Positions 1-10,150 of a stretch of 64,000 nucleotides of DNA are shown here, piece by piece (the first letter of the stretch is position 1; every line of letters begins with the position of its first letter). This DNA is from Methylophilus sp. Leaf416. Lineage in GTDB: Bacteria; Pseudomonadota; Gammaproteobacteria; Burkholderiales; Methylophilaceae. Position numbers and translations under genes: made by a program. Location: NCBI RefSeq assembly GCF_001424665.1, contig NZ_LMQS01000001.1, positions 807,225 through 871,224 of the forward strand, in the 5' to 3' direction. The notes below the pieces were generated by a model. The model was not told the origin of the DNA and did no database searches. It worked only from the letters and a program-made list of their open reading frames with translations.

Positions 1-147
1 TTTGTAGCCCATTTCGTGCGCTGCGATCACGAAAAAACGGCCCAACTGGCCGCCGCCTAACATGCCCAACATGGCGGCTGGCTGAATCACGCTGGATTCA
101 TTTGAAGGATGTAAACTTTGATTTTGAATATTTGCTTGCGAACTCAT
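1..147 (-). CDS. purK: PurK, 5-(carboxyamino)imidazole ribonucleotide synthase (N-terminal fragment, runs off window)
   Basis: Only the first 49 codons are inside the window; the gene continues beyond position 1. After a short N-terminal extension the protein reads MLGMLGGGQLGRFF and then AAHEMGY, the nucleotide-binding start of the ATP-grasp enzyme PurK, which carboxylates AIR to N5-CAIR with ATP and bicarbonate in purine synthesis. The ATG at 145-147 follows a GGGG run suitable as a ribosome site. purE lies directly upstream on the same strand (92 bases away), the usual purE-purK order. The 25-residue leader before the motif is longer than in many PurK proteins, so a later start at Met26 or Met29 is possible. 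Confidence 0.9.
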   Translation of the reverse strand, partial: MSSQANIQNQSLHPSNESSVIQPAAMLGMLGGGQLGRFFVIAAHEMGYK

Positions 148-239
148 CAACAATCCCCATCATGCCCTGACAGAATTACCTTGTACGGTTATTCTAATTA
201 TGTGTAACGCTAAGCCAGGGTATGTTTATTGAAAAAAAA

Positions 240-734
240 TTAAGGCTGCTCAGGCAAGGCCATGGCATGCACTTTTTCAGCCTGCTTCTGGCGAAACTCT
301 GCCAGTTTTTTTGCCAAAGCTGCATCCTGGTTGGCCAATACCGAGACTGCAAACAGGCCGGCATTCGCCGCGCCTGCATCGCCAATCGCGAATGTAGCTA
401 CCGGGATACCTTTAGGCATTTGCACGATAGATAGCAGTGAATCCTGACCTTGCAAATGTTTGGATGGGACCGGCACACCAAGTACCGGCAATGTGGTTTT
501 CGCCGCCACCATGCCAGGCAGATGCGCAGCCCCGCCAGCACCTGCGATAATCACTTGAAAACCTTTTGTCGCCGCTGACTCGGCAAACTCGAACATCAGG
601 TCCGGCGTCCGGTGTGCGGATACCACGCGGGCTTCATAAGCCACGCCAAAATCTGCCAGCATTTGCGCGGCATTTCTCATCACCGGCCAATCGCTGTCAG
701 ATCCCATAATGATGGCTACCAGAGGTTTACTCAT
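240..734 (-). CDS. purE: PurE, N5-carboxyaminoimidazole ribonucleotide mutase
   Basis: A 164-residue class I PurE, which moves the carboxyl group of N5-CAIR to give CAIR in purine synthesis, working after PurK. Visible family motifs are GSDSDWPVM (residues 11-19), SAHRTP with the catalytic His41, [11 protein letters not shown] and [12 protein letters not shown]. Full family length. An in-frame start three codons upstream (743) exists, but the MSKP start at 734 matches the usual N-terminus. Same strand as purK, forming the expected purEK pair. Confidence 0.96.
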   Translation of the reverse strand: MSKPLVAIIMGSDSDWPVMRNAAQMLADFGVAYEARVVSAHRTPDLMFEFAESAATKGFQVIIAGAGGAAHLPGMVAAKTTLPVLGVPVPSKHLQGQDSLLSIVQMPKGIPVATFAIGDAGAANAGLFAVSVLANQDAALAKKLAEFRQKQAEKVHAMALPEQP

Positions 735-823
735 ATCACACAACCTTTTTAGTTAACTTTATTCAGTGCAAAACATGTTTTGATAAAACTTAAATCACCA
801 TGCAAGTGCATGAGTGGCTTGTT

Positions 824-1945
824 TTATAACACCACAAGGTTATCCCTGTGTATCAGTTCTTTTTCTTCTACATAGCCAAGTATGTTTTTAATCTCGCTAC
901 TCGGTTTGCGCATGATGCGACGGACTTCGCTGGCATGGTAATTCACAATGCCGCGCGCCCATTCTTTACCTTCGGCATCGACACAGGCCACTACATCGCC
1001 ACGCTCAAACTGGCCAATCACCTCGACTACCCCTATCGGCAGCAGGCTTTTGCCATCCTTGCATAATACATTTACTGCACCTGCATCAAGCACCAGTTTT
1101 CCACCCAGACGTAAATGATCTGCCAGCCATTGCTTTTTGGCGATGATTTTCATTTTGCCTGCTTGCAGGTGGGTACCGATCGCTTCGCCCTGACTTAATC
1201 GTACCAGCACTTGCGGCTCACGGCCGGATGCAATCACCGTATGCGCGCCACTATTGGCGGCACGTTTGGCAGCCAGTATTTTAGTGAGCATACCGCCGGT
1301 GCCGACTGCGCTGCCAGCGCCACCCGCCATTGCTTCCAAAGCAGGATTACCTGCCATTTCGAAATGCACAAATACGGCATTGGGGTCTTTGCGCGGATCA
1401 GCAGAATAAAGACCTTGCTGGTCGGTGAGTATAATCAGTGCATCGGCTTCAATCAGGTTAGCGACCAGGGCACCCAGCGTGTCATTATCACCAAAACGGA
1501 TTTCTTCAGTGACCACCGTATCATTTTCATTAATGATGGGAATCACGTTCAAATCAAGCAAGGTGCGCAAGGTAGTGCGCGCATTGAGATAGCGCTTGCG
1601 GTCGGCCAGATCGTCATGGGTCAGTAGTAATTGGGCAGTGTGCAAGCCATGTTGTGCAAAGCATTGCTCATACATTTGCACCAGCCCCATCTGCCCTACT
1701 GCCGCAGCAGCTTGCAACTCGTTGATTTCCACAGGACGTTTTTTCCAGCCCAGGCGCTGCATGCCTTCAGCCACGGCGCCACTGGATACCAGTACCACAT
1801 GCTTGCCCTGCTTAACCAGGGCACTGATTTGCTCGGCCCAAGCAGCAATCGCAGCCCTGTCCAGGCCTTGGCCATTATTGGTGACCAGGCTGGATCCGAC
1901 CTTTACAATCAGGGTTTTACTATCTTGAATAAGGGAGACACCCAT
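824..1945 (-). CDS. proB: Glutamate 5-kinase with C-terminal PUA domain
   Basis: 373 residues. The amino acid kinase domain (about 1-260) carries KVGSSLV at the N-terminus, NENDTV around residue 150, [13 protein letters not shown] and GGMLTK. A PUA domain fills the C-terminal third (about 280-365), as in long-form bacterial ProB. It phosphorylates glutamate to gamma-glutamyl phosphate, the first step of proline synthesis and normally feedback-inhibited by proline. It follows obgE closely (23 bases), the common betaproteobacterial obgE-proB arrangement, so co-transcription from upstream of obgE is likely. Confidence 0.97.
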   Translation of the reverse strand: MGVSLIQDSKTLIVKVGSSLVTNNGQGLDRAAIAAWAEQISALVKQGKHVVLVSSGAVAEGMQRLGWKKRPVEINELQAAAAVGQMGLVQMYEQCFAQHGLHTAQLLLTHDDLADRKRYLNARTTLRTLLDLNVIPIINENDTVVTEEIRFGDNDTLGALVANLIEADALIILTDQQGLYSADPRKDPNAVFVHFEMAGNPALEAMAGGAGSAVGTGGMLTKILAAKRAANSGAHTVIASGREPQVLVRLSQGEAIGTHLQAGKMKIIAKKQWLADHLRLGGKLVLDAGAVNVLCKDGKSLLPIGVVEVIGQFERGDVVACVDAEGKEWARGIVNYHASEVRRIMRKPSSEIKNILGYVEEKELIHRDNLVVL

Positions 1946-1968
1946 ACCGATTTTTTATTATCTGTTAT

Positions 1969-3087
<1,119 letters not shown>

Positions 3088-3220
3088 TCAATATCCTTGT
3101 GTACTTTTGTACATTCCGGTTTTTGCGTGCCGTGTGCCTTGCACTGCATCTTAAAATTTCAAATTGCCTGTGCTTATTAACAGGCAATTATACAAGGCTA
3201 CAATCTGATAACTATAAAGT

Positions 3221-3250
3221 AAAAAGCCCCGTCAAGCGACAGGGCTTTTT
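3221..3250 (-). terminator. Rho-independent terminator after rplU-rpmA (symmetrical)
   Basis: Arms AAAAAGCCC and GGGCTTTTT pair perfectly; an inner GTC/GAC step continues the stem around an AAGC loop. It lies 14 bases past the rpmA stop and has a T run on both strands, so it could act in either direction. It separates the ribosomal pair from obgE. Confidence 0.9.
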
Positions 3251-3264
3251 ACATGAATCTGCGA

Positions 3265-3522
3265 TTAAACCGCTTCGATGCTCACTGTATGACGCTTTAA
3301 CGCGCCTTTGATAGCAAATTTAACTTTGCCTTCAACCAGTGCATACAGCGTGTGGTCTTTACCCATGCCAACGTTTTCGCCAGCATGCATTTTTGTACCA
3401 CGTTGACGCACGATAATGCTACCGGCGTTAACAACTGTTTCACCAAAAGCTTTTACGCCCAGGCGTTTGGCTTGTGAGTCGCGGCCGTTACGTGAACTAC
3501 CGCCTGCTTTTTTGTGTGCCAT
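3265..3522 (-). CDS. rpmA: 50S ribosomal protein L27
   Basis: 85 residues starting [16 protein letters not shown], the universal L27 N-terminus whose tail reaches the peptidyl transferase centre. The body contains GVKAFGETV and IIVRQRGTK, followed by the VGMGKDHTL stretch. Full family length. Thirty bases separate it from rplU, with which it forms a two-gene operon ending at the hairpin at 3221-3250. Confidence 0.98.
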   Translation of the reverse strand: MAHKKAGGSSRNGRDSQAKRLGVKAFGETVVNAGSIIVRQRGTKMHAGENVGMGKDHTLYALVEGKVKFAIKGALKRHTVSIEAV

Positions 3523-3552
3523 GTTTGATTCCTTACTCTAGCAATCTGCCGA

Positions 3553-3864
3553 TTAAGCAGAAATAGTATCGATTTGAATTTCAGTATAGCTCTGACGATG
3601 ACCTTGAGTCTTGCGATAGTGCTTACGACGACGCATTTTAAAGATCATCACTTTGTCACCACGGCCATGTGATACCACGGTGGCATTCACTGTAGCGCCG
3701 GCTATCAAAGGTGCACCAACCGTAGTCGTTTCGCCGTTTGCAATCAACAATACTTTGTCGATCACAACAGTAGAACCCACGTCGCCAACCAATTTTTCAA
3801 CTTTTAATTTTTCACCAGCGGTAACTTTGTACTGTTTGCCACCTGTTTTAATCACTGCGTACAT
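3553..3864 (-). CDS. rplU: 50S ribosomal protein L21
   Basis: 103 residues starting [14 protein letters not shown] and containing KVEKL and [17 protein letters not shown], the RNA-binding basic stretch of L21. It binds 23S rRNA in the large subunit. First gene of the rplU-rpmA operon, with a well-formed sigma70 promoter 38 bases upstream. Confidence 0.98.
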   Translation of the reverse strand: MYAVIKTGGKQYKVTAGEKLKVEKLVGDVGSTVVIDKVLLIANGETTTVGAPLIAGATVNATVVSHGRGDKVMIFKMRRRKHYRKTQGHRQSYTEIQIDTISA

Positions 3865-3901
3865 AAAAATGCCTTAAACGTCGCCTTTTAAAGAACCCGC
3901 A

Positions 3902-3929
3902 ATTATACGCAATTAATTCAAGAATGCAA
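3902..3929 (-). promoter_or_regulatory. Sigma70 promoter of rplU-rpmA
   Basis: Reading the minus strand, a -35 element TTGCAT (3924-3929) and a consensus -10 TATAAT (3902-3907) are separated by 16 bases, ending 38 bases upstream of the rplU start. Predicted transcription start is near position 3895. Confidence 0.75.
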
Positions 3930-3979
3930 ATACATTTGCGTATATTCAACAGCGAATGCGGGTGGTGAATGGATGAGTG

Positions 3980-4327
3980 TCAAGCCAGCAGCGATTTAGT
4001 TGCTGGTGCCGCTCGCCAAGGCTTGATTATACCGTGTGTATAGAACGCGTACACACTTAATATGGCATTGAGAAAACCATCAGCCAATAAAGCAAAAACA
4101 CCTGCTGGCGCGCGATAGTCATTAATGCGATACAGCGGCGGCATTTCAATATTATTCAATGAGCTTAATGGCTGAAAATGCACAGAGGCAACCTCCTGAT
4201 CGGCCAGCATGACTTTGACATTGAACATATCCGTAATCGATAACTGCAAGGATTGCCCGTCGCTAAGCCAGAGTAGGTAATGTCTTTTGTTCAAGCGTTC
4301 AATATGACTGATGATTAGCTGGGGCAT
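3980..4327 (-). CDS. Small unknown protein, possible DUF2442-like N-terminus
   Basis: 115 residues from the ATG at 4327 (an in-frame TTG lies at 4342). The first half (residues 2-45, ISHIERLNKRHYLLWLSDGQ and on) has the beta-rich layout of DUF2442-type proteins, namely a strand, then L-x-L-x-F/S-DG, then a Val/Ile-rich strand. This is a by-eye resemblance only. The second half has a hydrophobic segment (about 80-105) that could be membrane associated, followed by a basic tail. No good ribosome site is seen. It is divergent from the MocR-type regulator and may be spurious. Confidence 0.4.
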   Translation of the reverse strand: MPQLIISHIERLNKRHYLLWLSDGQSLQLSITDMFNVKVMLADQEVASVHFQPLSSLNNIEMPPLYRINDYRAPAGVFALLADGFLNAILSVYAFYTHGIIKPWRAAPATKSLLA

Positions 4328-4376
4328 GAGGAAATATCTCAATCTGCAAAAAGCAGCATCCTAAACATAATGACAC

Positions 4377-5873
4377 TTGCCAAACAGCTTCAGTTTGGAT
4401 TTAATTTACCATATCAGTTGCCCGGCAACGATGTCGCAAGGTTACTACGTGAAAAAATACGAAATCATTGCCGAAGAAATTGCCAGCACCATCCAGCAAG
4501 GGTTACTCAATCGTGGCGACAAATTGCCTTCGATACGCCAGATTCAGGCCCTGAAACAGGTGAATGCCTCCACCGTGTTCCAGGCATATTATTTACTGGA
4601 AGCGCGTGGCCTGCTGGTCACGCGGCCACGTTCGGGCTATTACGTGGCCGGGCCATTGCGTAGCGAACGGTCACTCGCACCAGCAAGCCCTGCGCAAACC
4701 GGCCTGCCGACCATTTTGCAAATCAGCGATCTGGTCTTTACTGTTCTGGATCGCATTAAAGATCCTCAGCACGTGCCGTTCGGCTCGGCGTTTCCCAGCC
4801 CATTGCACTTTCCCCTTTCAAAACTGGCTGACCATATGGTGGCCTCTGTTCGCCGCATGCAACCGTCTGATACGGTAAGTGATATCGGGCAAGGCGATTT
4901 TGAGTTGCGACGCCAGATTGCATTGCGTTACCAGTTGGATGGCACGCAAACTGATGCAACAGATATCGTCGTGACAAACGGTGCACTTGAAGCGCTCAAT
5001 CTGAGCCTGGCCGCCGTAACCCAGCCTGGTGATAGCGTGATCATAGAGTCACCGAGCTTTTATGCTGCTTTGCAGGCAATTGAAAGAATGGGGCTAAAGG
5101 CGATTGAAGTACCTAGCCATCCCGAGCATGGTATTGATCTAGCTGCGCTGGAACTGGCCATCACTCAACACCAGCCCAAAGCCTGCTGGCTGATGACCAA
5201 TTTTCAAAACCCCACCGGTAGCCTGATGCCGGAAGATAAAAAGCAGGCACTCGTTGCTTTAGTGACACGACACCGATTGCCGCTGATCGAAGATGACGTC
5301 TATCGCGAATTGTATTTTGGCAAGCAGCGTCCGCTGCCAGCCAAGGCCTGGGATACGGAAGGCTGGGTCATGCATTGCAGCTCTTTTTCCAAATCGCTGG
5401 CGCCGGGTTACCGCGTCGGCTGGGTCTCGGCGGGACGGTTTACTGACAAGATCACGCGCTTGAAAATCTCGACCACCCTTGCCACGTCCATCCCGGCCCA
5501 GCATGCACTGGCAAGTTACCTGGCGAAAGGCGGTTATGATAAATACCTGCGCCAACTCAGACACCAGCTCATGTTGCAGCAACTGCAGTTTTCACAGGCC
5601 ATTCATCAGCACTTTCCCGAGCAGGTACGCTTTAACCAGCCACAAGGAGGCTATTTTTTCTGGATGCAACTGCCAGAACAGTGCGATAGCTTGCAGCTTT
5701 TTCAGCAGGCAATCACCCAAAATATCAGTCTTGCACCTGGGCATATGTTTTCGTCGCAACAACAATACGCCAACTTTATCCGCCTCAATTATGGGCACCC
5801 ATTAAACCCAGCAGGCCTGCAAGCTATCCAGACACTGGGCAAGCTCACTTTAAAAACACTCACACCAAACTGA
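4377..5873 (+). CDS. MocR-type regulator: GntR winged helix fused to aminotransferase class I fold
   Basis: 498 residues. The GntR-type winged helix lies at about residues 24-95 (EEIASTIQQGLLNRGDKLPS, ALKQVNASTVFQAYYLLEARG). The rest is a fold-type I aminotransferase domain with the PLP-lysine motif SSFSKSLAPGYRVGW (Lys339 counting from 4377). Such proteins sense PLP or a PLP-amino acid adduct and control neighbouring or amine/vitamin B6 genes. The start is uncertain: ATG at 4377 or ATG at 4431 (MSQGYYVKKYE); neither has a strong ribosome site, and the second fits GntR N-termini better. No obvious PLP-related target gene is adjacent, so its regulon cannot be read from context. Confidence 0.9.
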   Translation: MPNSFSLDLIYHISCPATMSQGYYVKKYEIIAEEIASTIQQGLLNRGDKLPSIRQIQALKQVNASTVFQAYYLLEARGLLVTRPRSGYYVAGPLRSERSLAPASPAQTGLPTILQISDLVFTVLDRIKDPQHVPFGSAFPSPLHFPLSKLADHMVASVRRMQPSDTVSDIGQGDFELRRQIALRYQLDGTQTDATDIVVTNGALEALNLSLAAVTQPGDSVIIESPSFYAALQAIERMGLKAIEVPSHPEHGIDLAALELAITQHQPKACWLMTNFQNPTGSLMPEDKKQALVALVTRHRLPLIEDDVYRELYFGKQRPLPAKAWDTEGWVMHCSSFSKSLAPGYRVGWVSAGRFTDKITRLKISTTLATSIPAQHALASYLAKGGYDKYLRQLRHQLMLQQLQFSQAIHQHFPEQVRFNQPQGGYFFWMQLPEQCDSLQLFQQAITQNISLAPGHMFSSQQQYANFIRLNYGHPLNPAGLQAIQTLGKLTLKTLTPN

Positions 5874-5961
5874 TATGGTTTTTTAATTAAAAACTGAATC
5901 TGTTTTAGTTTTTGCAAACAGCCTATAGTGCGCTCGTCTCCAGTCGTTTTCGAGTGTCATC

Positions 5962-7374
5962 ATGCAAGCCTCTCGTAGCAAAACCGTGATTCCCATTGTG
6001 GCCACCCCGGTCACGGAAAAAACCATGTCCTTGTATCAGAAAACCGCGAAGATTTATCCGCGAACGGTCAACGGCTATTTCAAAAACTGGCGCTGGCTGA
6101 TGATCTGGCTCACGCAAATCGTTTTTTATGGCTTGCCCTGGCTGCAATATGGCGAACGCCAGGCGTTTTTAATGGATATCAACGCGCAGCGGTTTTACCT
6201 GTTTGGGATGGTGATTTTTCCGCAGGATCTGTTTTACCTGGCGCTGCTATTAATCGTGTGCGCGCTGGGTTTGTTTTTGTTTACGGCTGTCGCCGGTCGC
6301 TTGTGGTGTGGCTTCTCCTGCCCGCAATCGGTGTATACAGAAATATTCTTATGGATGGAACGCCGCATTGAAGGTGACCGTATGGCGCGGCTGAAGCTGG
6401 ATGCGCAGCCCTGGGGATTAAGAAAAACAGCTATTAAATTTAGCAAGCATGGTGTCTGGCTCGGTTTTGCGATGGTGACAGGGATATCGTTTGTCGGTTA
6501 CTTCACGCCTATTCGCGAACTGACACCGGCATTGCTGAATTTTCAGCTGAGTGGCTGGGAATGGTTCTGGTTTGGTTTTTACAGTGTTGCCACTTATGGC
6601 AATGCCGGCTTTCTGCGCGAGCAGGTGTGCAAACATATGTGTCCCTATGCGCGCTTCCAGAGTGCCATGTTTGATAATCACACGCTGATTGTGGCTTACG
6701 ACAGCGAACGTGGAGAACCACGCGGCGGCCGCAGCAAAGGGCAGGATTTCAAGGCCGAGGGCCTGGGCTCTTGCATAGATTGCAACATCTGCGTGCAGGT
6801 ATGTCCGGTGGGGATTGATATCCGCCAGGGCTTGCAATATGAATGCATCAGCTGCGGCCTGTGCATTGATGCCTGCGATGAGGTAATGGATAAAATGCAA
6901 TACCCGCGCGGGTTGATCCGATTTTCTGCAGGCGGCAATACCAGCGAACATGGTTTATTAAGCCATATGTTACGCCCGCGTGTGCTGATTTATAGCGCAT
7001 TGTTTGCGCTGATATTTGGCTGGATGGCGTACAGCATGTTGCATAAACCAAACTTCAAGGTCGACATCATGCGGGACCGTAACATCATGTACCGGGAAAC
7101 CAGCCAGGGTGTAGAAAACCTTTATCAGTTACACCTGATCAATGCCACCGAGCAAGCACAGCACTACCGTATTCGTGCCAAAGGGCTGCCTGAAATCAAG
7201 GTAGAAAGTGAACAGTCACTCACTGTTAACGCTACCAAGGAAGCATTAATACCGCTAAGCCTGGCGATCCCCCATTCAGAAAGAGCGGGAAGCCAGCGCA
7301 TTACGATTGAAGTCACTGCGCAGCCTTCTGGCGAGACGGTATCGACCGACAGCACCTTTTATATACCACGTTAA
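5962..7374 (+). CDS. ccoG: CcoG/FixG/RdxA, cytochrome oxidase accessory ferredoxin-like membrane protein
   Basis: 470 residues. About five hydrophobic segments surround a GFSCPQSVYTEIF motif and a CKHMCPYARFQSAMF motif. Two 4Fe-4S motifs follow, with Cys271/274/277/281 and Cys295/298/301/305. The C-terminal periplasmic Ig-like domain begins after the last membrane helix (about residue 345). CcoG is known to reduce Cu(II) to Cu(I) for assembly of cbb3-type oxidase. The ccoNOP genes are not in this window, so it is separated from its usual partners. A TATAGT hexamer at about 5925 could be a -10 element; no clear FNR palindrome was found. Confidence 0.96.
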   Translation: MQASRSKTVIPIVATPVTEKTMSLYQKTAKIYPRTVNGYFKNWRWLMIWLTQIVFYGLPWLQYGERQAFLMDINAQRFYLFGMVIFPQDLFYLALLLIVCALGLFLFTAVAGRLWCGFSCPQSVYTEIFLWMERRIEGDRMARLKLDAQPWGLRKTAIKFSKHGVWLGFAMVTGISFVGYFTPIRELTPALLNFQLSGWEWFWFGFYSVATYGNAGFLREQVCKHMCPYARFQSAMFDNHTLIVAYDSERGEPRGGRSKGQDFKAEGLGSCIDCNICVQVCPVGIDIRQGLQYECISCGLCIDACDEVMDKMQYPRGLIRFSAGGNTSEHGLLSHMLRPRVLIYSALFALIFGWMAYSMLHKPNFKVDIMRDRNIMYRETSQGVENLYQLHLINATEQAQHYRIRAKGLPEIKVESEQSLTVNATKEALIPLSLAIPHSERAGSQRITIEVTAQPSGETVSTDSTFYIPR

Positions 7375-7388
7375 TTGACTACCTCTTC

Positions 7389-7447
7389 ACCCGCGCAAGC
7401 CGGACTGCCGTGTTAAAGCGGCAGGTTCAGCACGCGGGTCTTTTTTT
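7389..7447 (+). terminator. Compound hairpin terminator between ccoG and the convergent exonuclease gene
   Basis: Outer arms ACCCGCG (7389-7395) and CGCGGGT (7433-7439) enclose an inner hairpin CTGCCG/CGGCAG (7405-7410 and 7419-7424), followed by a run of T. It starts 15 bases after the ccoG stop and overlaps the 3' end of the opposing gene. Confidence 0.75.
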
Positions 7448-8804
7448 GCGCAAATACTTTATTCAGCAGTTTATAAGTATCCAGGTCGAATTTAAGCTTA
7501 GTGATTTGTGTGCTTAATCCTTGCAGGCTTTCATCACTATCCGCCACTCCCAGGTATACCCAATGCTCGAACACATGAATCTGCCTTATATCGTTTTCCA
7601 GACTGTACTCCTCAATACCAATTTTGCCTGCGAAAGGCCAGGCCTTGAGTTTGTGGGCTATTAACGCCTGTTGCAGCCGCAAGCCGTGCATCTCGGTTGA
7701 TTCATGACCGCAACAGGCGCCTTTGCAGTGTTTCAACTGATACGCCAGACAAGCGCTGCTGCTGTCGCTTTCCAGCCCTAATGTTTTCAGGCATAAGCGA
7801 TTTTGCTGGGCAATTTTACGCAAGGCTTCAGTTGCCTGGTGACGGCTTTTAAACGTGCCGAACATGCGATTCAACTGGCTGGAGTCCATATCCTCTTCAT
7901 CAACGAGCCTGATCATTGGTTGCGCAGACGAATCCAGTAACCAGCTGCAAAGTTGGCGCTCTTGCCGCATCTGACGGTTGTAGGCCGGTGCTCGCTCCCT
8001 GATCAGGCGCGACTCCAGTATTACAGCACTCAACTCTCCGGCGGTGGGTATCCACTCCAAGCGCTTAATCTCCAGCACCAGGCGCTTATCCTTACCGGTA
8101 GCTCGCTCATTGCTAAAATGAGAGAGTACGCGGGCACGCATATTTGTCCCTTTGCCTATATATAACAGCGAGTCGTTTTCACCATAAAACTGGTACACGC
8201 CTGGTGTTTCCGGCAATTCACCAATCAGGTTTGCATCAATATGCGGCGGCAATACAGGCGATGCCATCAGTTTTTGCGCAGCGCTCTGGATGACAGTCTC
8301 ACCCAACTGCTGCCTCGCATCAGCCAGCATTCTCAGGATGGCTTCGACGTCGCCCATTGCGCGGTGGCGGGCCAGGCCTTCGATTTTATGGCGGGCCACA
8401 ATCGCATCTATGCCGTGGCTGAAATGTTCCGGGTATAACAGACGCGATAGCTTGACCGTGCATAACACTTTTTGCTGAAAGTTGATGCCCATACGCTTGA
8501 ATTCGGTTTTGAGGAAACCATAATCAAACCTGACATTGTGAGCCGCCAGCACACTGCCTTCCAGAAAAGCCAGCAGCTGGCCTGCCACTTCAGAAAACTC
8601 GGGAGCATTTTCAACCATGGCATTGTTGATGCCGGTCAATGACTGGATAAATGGGGGAATCGCCATTTGCGGATTGACCAATGTCTGCCAGCGGGCAGTT
8701 TCGACCCCATCATCAAAACGCACCAGCGCAATTTCGGTAATGCGGTCTTTTAGCGGGGTGGCGCCTGTGGTTTCGAGATCAAGAAAAGTGATGGACGGCA
8801 GCAT
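7413..8804 (-). CDS. DnaQ-like 3'-5' exonuclease fused to a GIY-YIG/UvrC-like nuclease
   Basis: 463 residues. The DEDDh exonuclease domain (about 1-175) shows Exo I FLDLETTG (Asp9, Glu11), Exo II AHNVRFDYGFLK and Exo III HRAMGDVEAI. A GIY-YIG domain follows (about 200-290): GVYQFYGENDSLLYIGKGTN, then RARVLSHF and a Glu in AVILESRLI. A Cys-containing segment YQLKHCKGACCG resembles the UvrC region after its nuclease domain. Such fusions are often annotated as a Pol III epsilon-like protein; the best guess is a DNA-repair nuclease acting on nicked or damaged DNA. It is not the replicative DnaQ, which lacks the GIY-YIG part. Complete and apparently catalytic in both domains. Confidence 0.9.
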   Translation of the reverse strand: MLPSITFLDLETTGATPLKDRITEIALVRFDDGVETARWQTLVNPQMAIPPFIQSLTGINNAMVENAPEFSEVAGQLLAFLEGSVLAAHNVRFDYGFLKTEFKRMGINFQQKVLCTVKLSRLLYPEHFSHGIDAIVARHKIEGLARHRAMGDVEAILRMLADARQQLGETVIQSAAQKLMASPVLPPHIDANLIGELPETPGVYQFYGENDSLLYIGKGTNMRARVLSHFSNERATGKDKRLVLEIKRLEWIPTAGELSAVILESRLIRERAPAYNRQMRQERQLCSWLLDSSAQPMIRLVDEEDMDSSQLNRMFGTFKSRHQATEALRKIAQQNRLCLKTLGLESDSSSACLAYQLKHCKGACCGHESTEMHGLRLQQALIAHKLKAWPFAGKIGIEEYSLENDIRQIHVFEHWVYLGVADSDESLQGLSTQITKLKFDLDTYKLLNKVFAQKKTRVLNLPL

Positions 8805-8848
8805 AATTCCGAGGAGTCAATTCGTGGCACTAAAAGTAATGTGCGCCC

Positions 8849-8876
8849 ATATATTTTATCTTATATATTTTATCTT
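8849..8876. repeat. Perfect tandem repeat, two 14-bp units
   Basis: The unit ATATATTTTATCTT occurs twice without a gap in the AT-rich 273-base space upstream of both the exonuclease gene (minus) and ohrR (plus). It may be part of a promoter region or a slippage product. No other gene or RNA is seen in this gap. Confidence 0.7.
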
Positions 8877-9077
8877 AATTGATACGCTTATAAGGGGCTT
8901 TAAATCTATGACTCAGGCAACGCAGAGCGGTTCTTTGCCGAGATTGACAATAATTTAAGCATGCAACAGCCAATTATACTGAATTACCTTCATAACTACG
9001 TAAAACAACTCTAGACAGTGTCAGTAATTGATGCTGTAATATTCGGATTCCATTGATGACAATTTAAAGCTCCATTC

Positions 9078-9515
9078 ATGCCGAATTTATACCTAGAAAA
9101 TCAGCTATGTTTTTCACTTTACTCCGCAACGCATGCCCTACTTCGATCCTATAAGCCCGACCTTGATAAGCTGAATCTAACGTACCCTCAATATCTGGTA
9201 CTGGTCGCACTTTGGCAATACAAGCAGCTTTCAATTAAAGAAATCGCCGAAAAATTGCTGTTGGAACCGGCTACGATTACGCCTGTGGTAAAACGGCTGG
9301 AAGTGAAGAAACTGACTAAACGTACGCGCCAGAAAGATGATGAGCGGGTAGTGATTGTCAGCCTGACTGAAGAGGGTTTGAACCTGCGCAGCAAGTTGTC
9401 TGAAGTGCAAAAGCGCGTTGCCTGCGATACCGGCTTGTCTGATGCAGCCTTCCATACACTCAATAAAACCTTGAGTGAATTAACAAGAAACGTCAGCTCG
9501 AAATCTGTAGATTAA
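9078..9515 (+). CDS. ohrR: OhrR-type MarR family organic peroxide sensor
   Basis: 145 residues with a MarR winged helix (QLSIKEIAEKLLLEPATITP as recognition region). The N-terminus reads LENQLCFSLYSATHAL; Cys11 in NQLCF is the peroxide-sensing cysteine typical of OhrR. A second cysteine, Cys116 (VACDTGL), could serve as the resolving partner in two-Cys OhrR proteins. OhrR normally represses ohr, encoding a thiol peroxidase for organic hydroperoxides. No ohr gene is adjacent in this window, so the target is elsewhere. A strong hairpin terminator follows the stop. Confidence 0.88.
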   Translation: MPNLYLENQLCFSLYSATHALLRSYKPDLDKLNLTYPQYLVLVALWQYKQLSIKEIAEKLLLEPATITPVVKRLEVKKLTKRTRQKDDERVVIVSLTEEGLNLRSKLSEVQKRVACDTGLSDAAFHTLNKTLSELTRNVSSKSVD

Positions 9516-9532
9516 AATTTAATCTGAAAAAC

Positions 9533-9566
9533 AAAAGGCAGTGACGGTTAAGTCACTGCCTTTTTT
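9533..9566. terminator. Bidirectional terminator between ohrR and the Fur-controlled small-gene operon
   Basis: A 12-13 bp stem (AAAGGCAGTGAC against GTCACTGCCTTT) with a GGTTAA loop and T runs on both strands. It lies between the convergent ends of ohrR (plus) and the three-gene minus-strand operon. Confidence 0.92.
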
Positions 9567-9586
9567 AATACCATTTTCTTCTGTTA

Positions 9587-9826
9587 TCAGGCGTTTTTCA
9601 ACTGACGCATAAACGCCTCAAATGAGCCTTTGGTGGCTTGCAATGCATGTAACTTGCTCACCGATTCAGTTAAAGATTCACTCATCATTTCCAGCGCATC
9701 TTCATCCAACCTCAAACTCATGGCTCCTATTTCCAGCTCAACCGTGCGGTGGGTTTCACAGTAATGTACGCGGAAACCCGCCTGGCCTGATAACAAAATT
9801 TTCTTACACATTGAATGTTCGCTCAT
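9587..9826 (-). CDS. Small unknown protein, paralogue of the first gene in the Fur-controlled operon
   Basis: 79 residues if translation starts at the ATG at 9826. This start makes it align without gaps over the N-terminus with the 69-residue product of 10151..10360 (SGQAGFRVHYCETHRTVELE against AGKTACKVLYHKSSDTVEVE). An upstream in-frame GTG at 9865 is also possible. The shared pattern is a short beta-rich region with alternating hydrophobics, then a helix. No known family recognised. Last gene of a three-gene cluster (29 bases after the middle gene), probably expressed under iron limitation because of the Fur box upstream of the first gene. Confidence 0.75.
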   Translation of the reverse strand: MSEHSMCKKILLSGQAGFRVHYCETHRTVELEIGAMSLRLDEDALEMMSESLTESVSKLHALQATKGSFEAFMRQLKNA

Positions 9827-9855
9827 GATTAGTTTCATTGAATTAATGGATGGAA

Positions 9856-10140
9856 TTAGCGGCACTCTCGCATGGGGCTAGTGTGTAGCGCTGATTGCTC
9901 GTACTCATTCACCAGCAACGTCCACTGCACACACATGCGACGCGACACCCTGCAGATCAGATCTGAATCTGCATATTCAGGCGCGGTCAGCGTTTCTGCC
10001 AAACGCAAGGCTTGCTTGGCCAGCTCGTAAGTGGGCTTTTTAATATATAGCGTTGCGATGTATAGCAATGACGCCATGACGGACTCTGCGTCCGGCAGTG
10101 ACGGATCAAAGCGCATTGTCTCTTTTCCGATTGCCTGCAT
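9856..10140 (-). CDS. Small unknown helical protein, middle gene of Fur-controlled operon
   Basis: 94 residues, mostly predicted helix with Leu/Ala-rich stretches (ASLLYIATLYIKK, ELAKQALRLAETL) and three Cys. No signal peptide or transmembrane segment is evident. The ATG at 10140 has a good AAAGGATC ribosome site. Ten bases separate it from the stop of the first gene. I do not recognise the family. Conservation of this gene between two paralogues suggests a single functional unit with them. Confidence 0.75.
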   Translation of the reverse strand: MQAIGKETMRFDPSLPDAESVMASLLYIATLYIKKPTYELAKQALRLAETLTAPEYADSDLICRVSRRMCVQWTLLVNEYEQSALHTSPMRECR

Positions 10141-10150
10141 GATGATCCTT

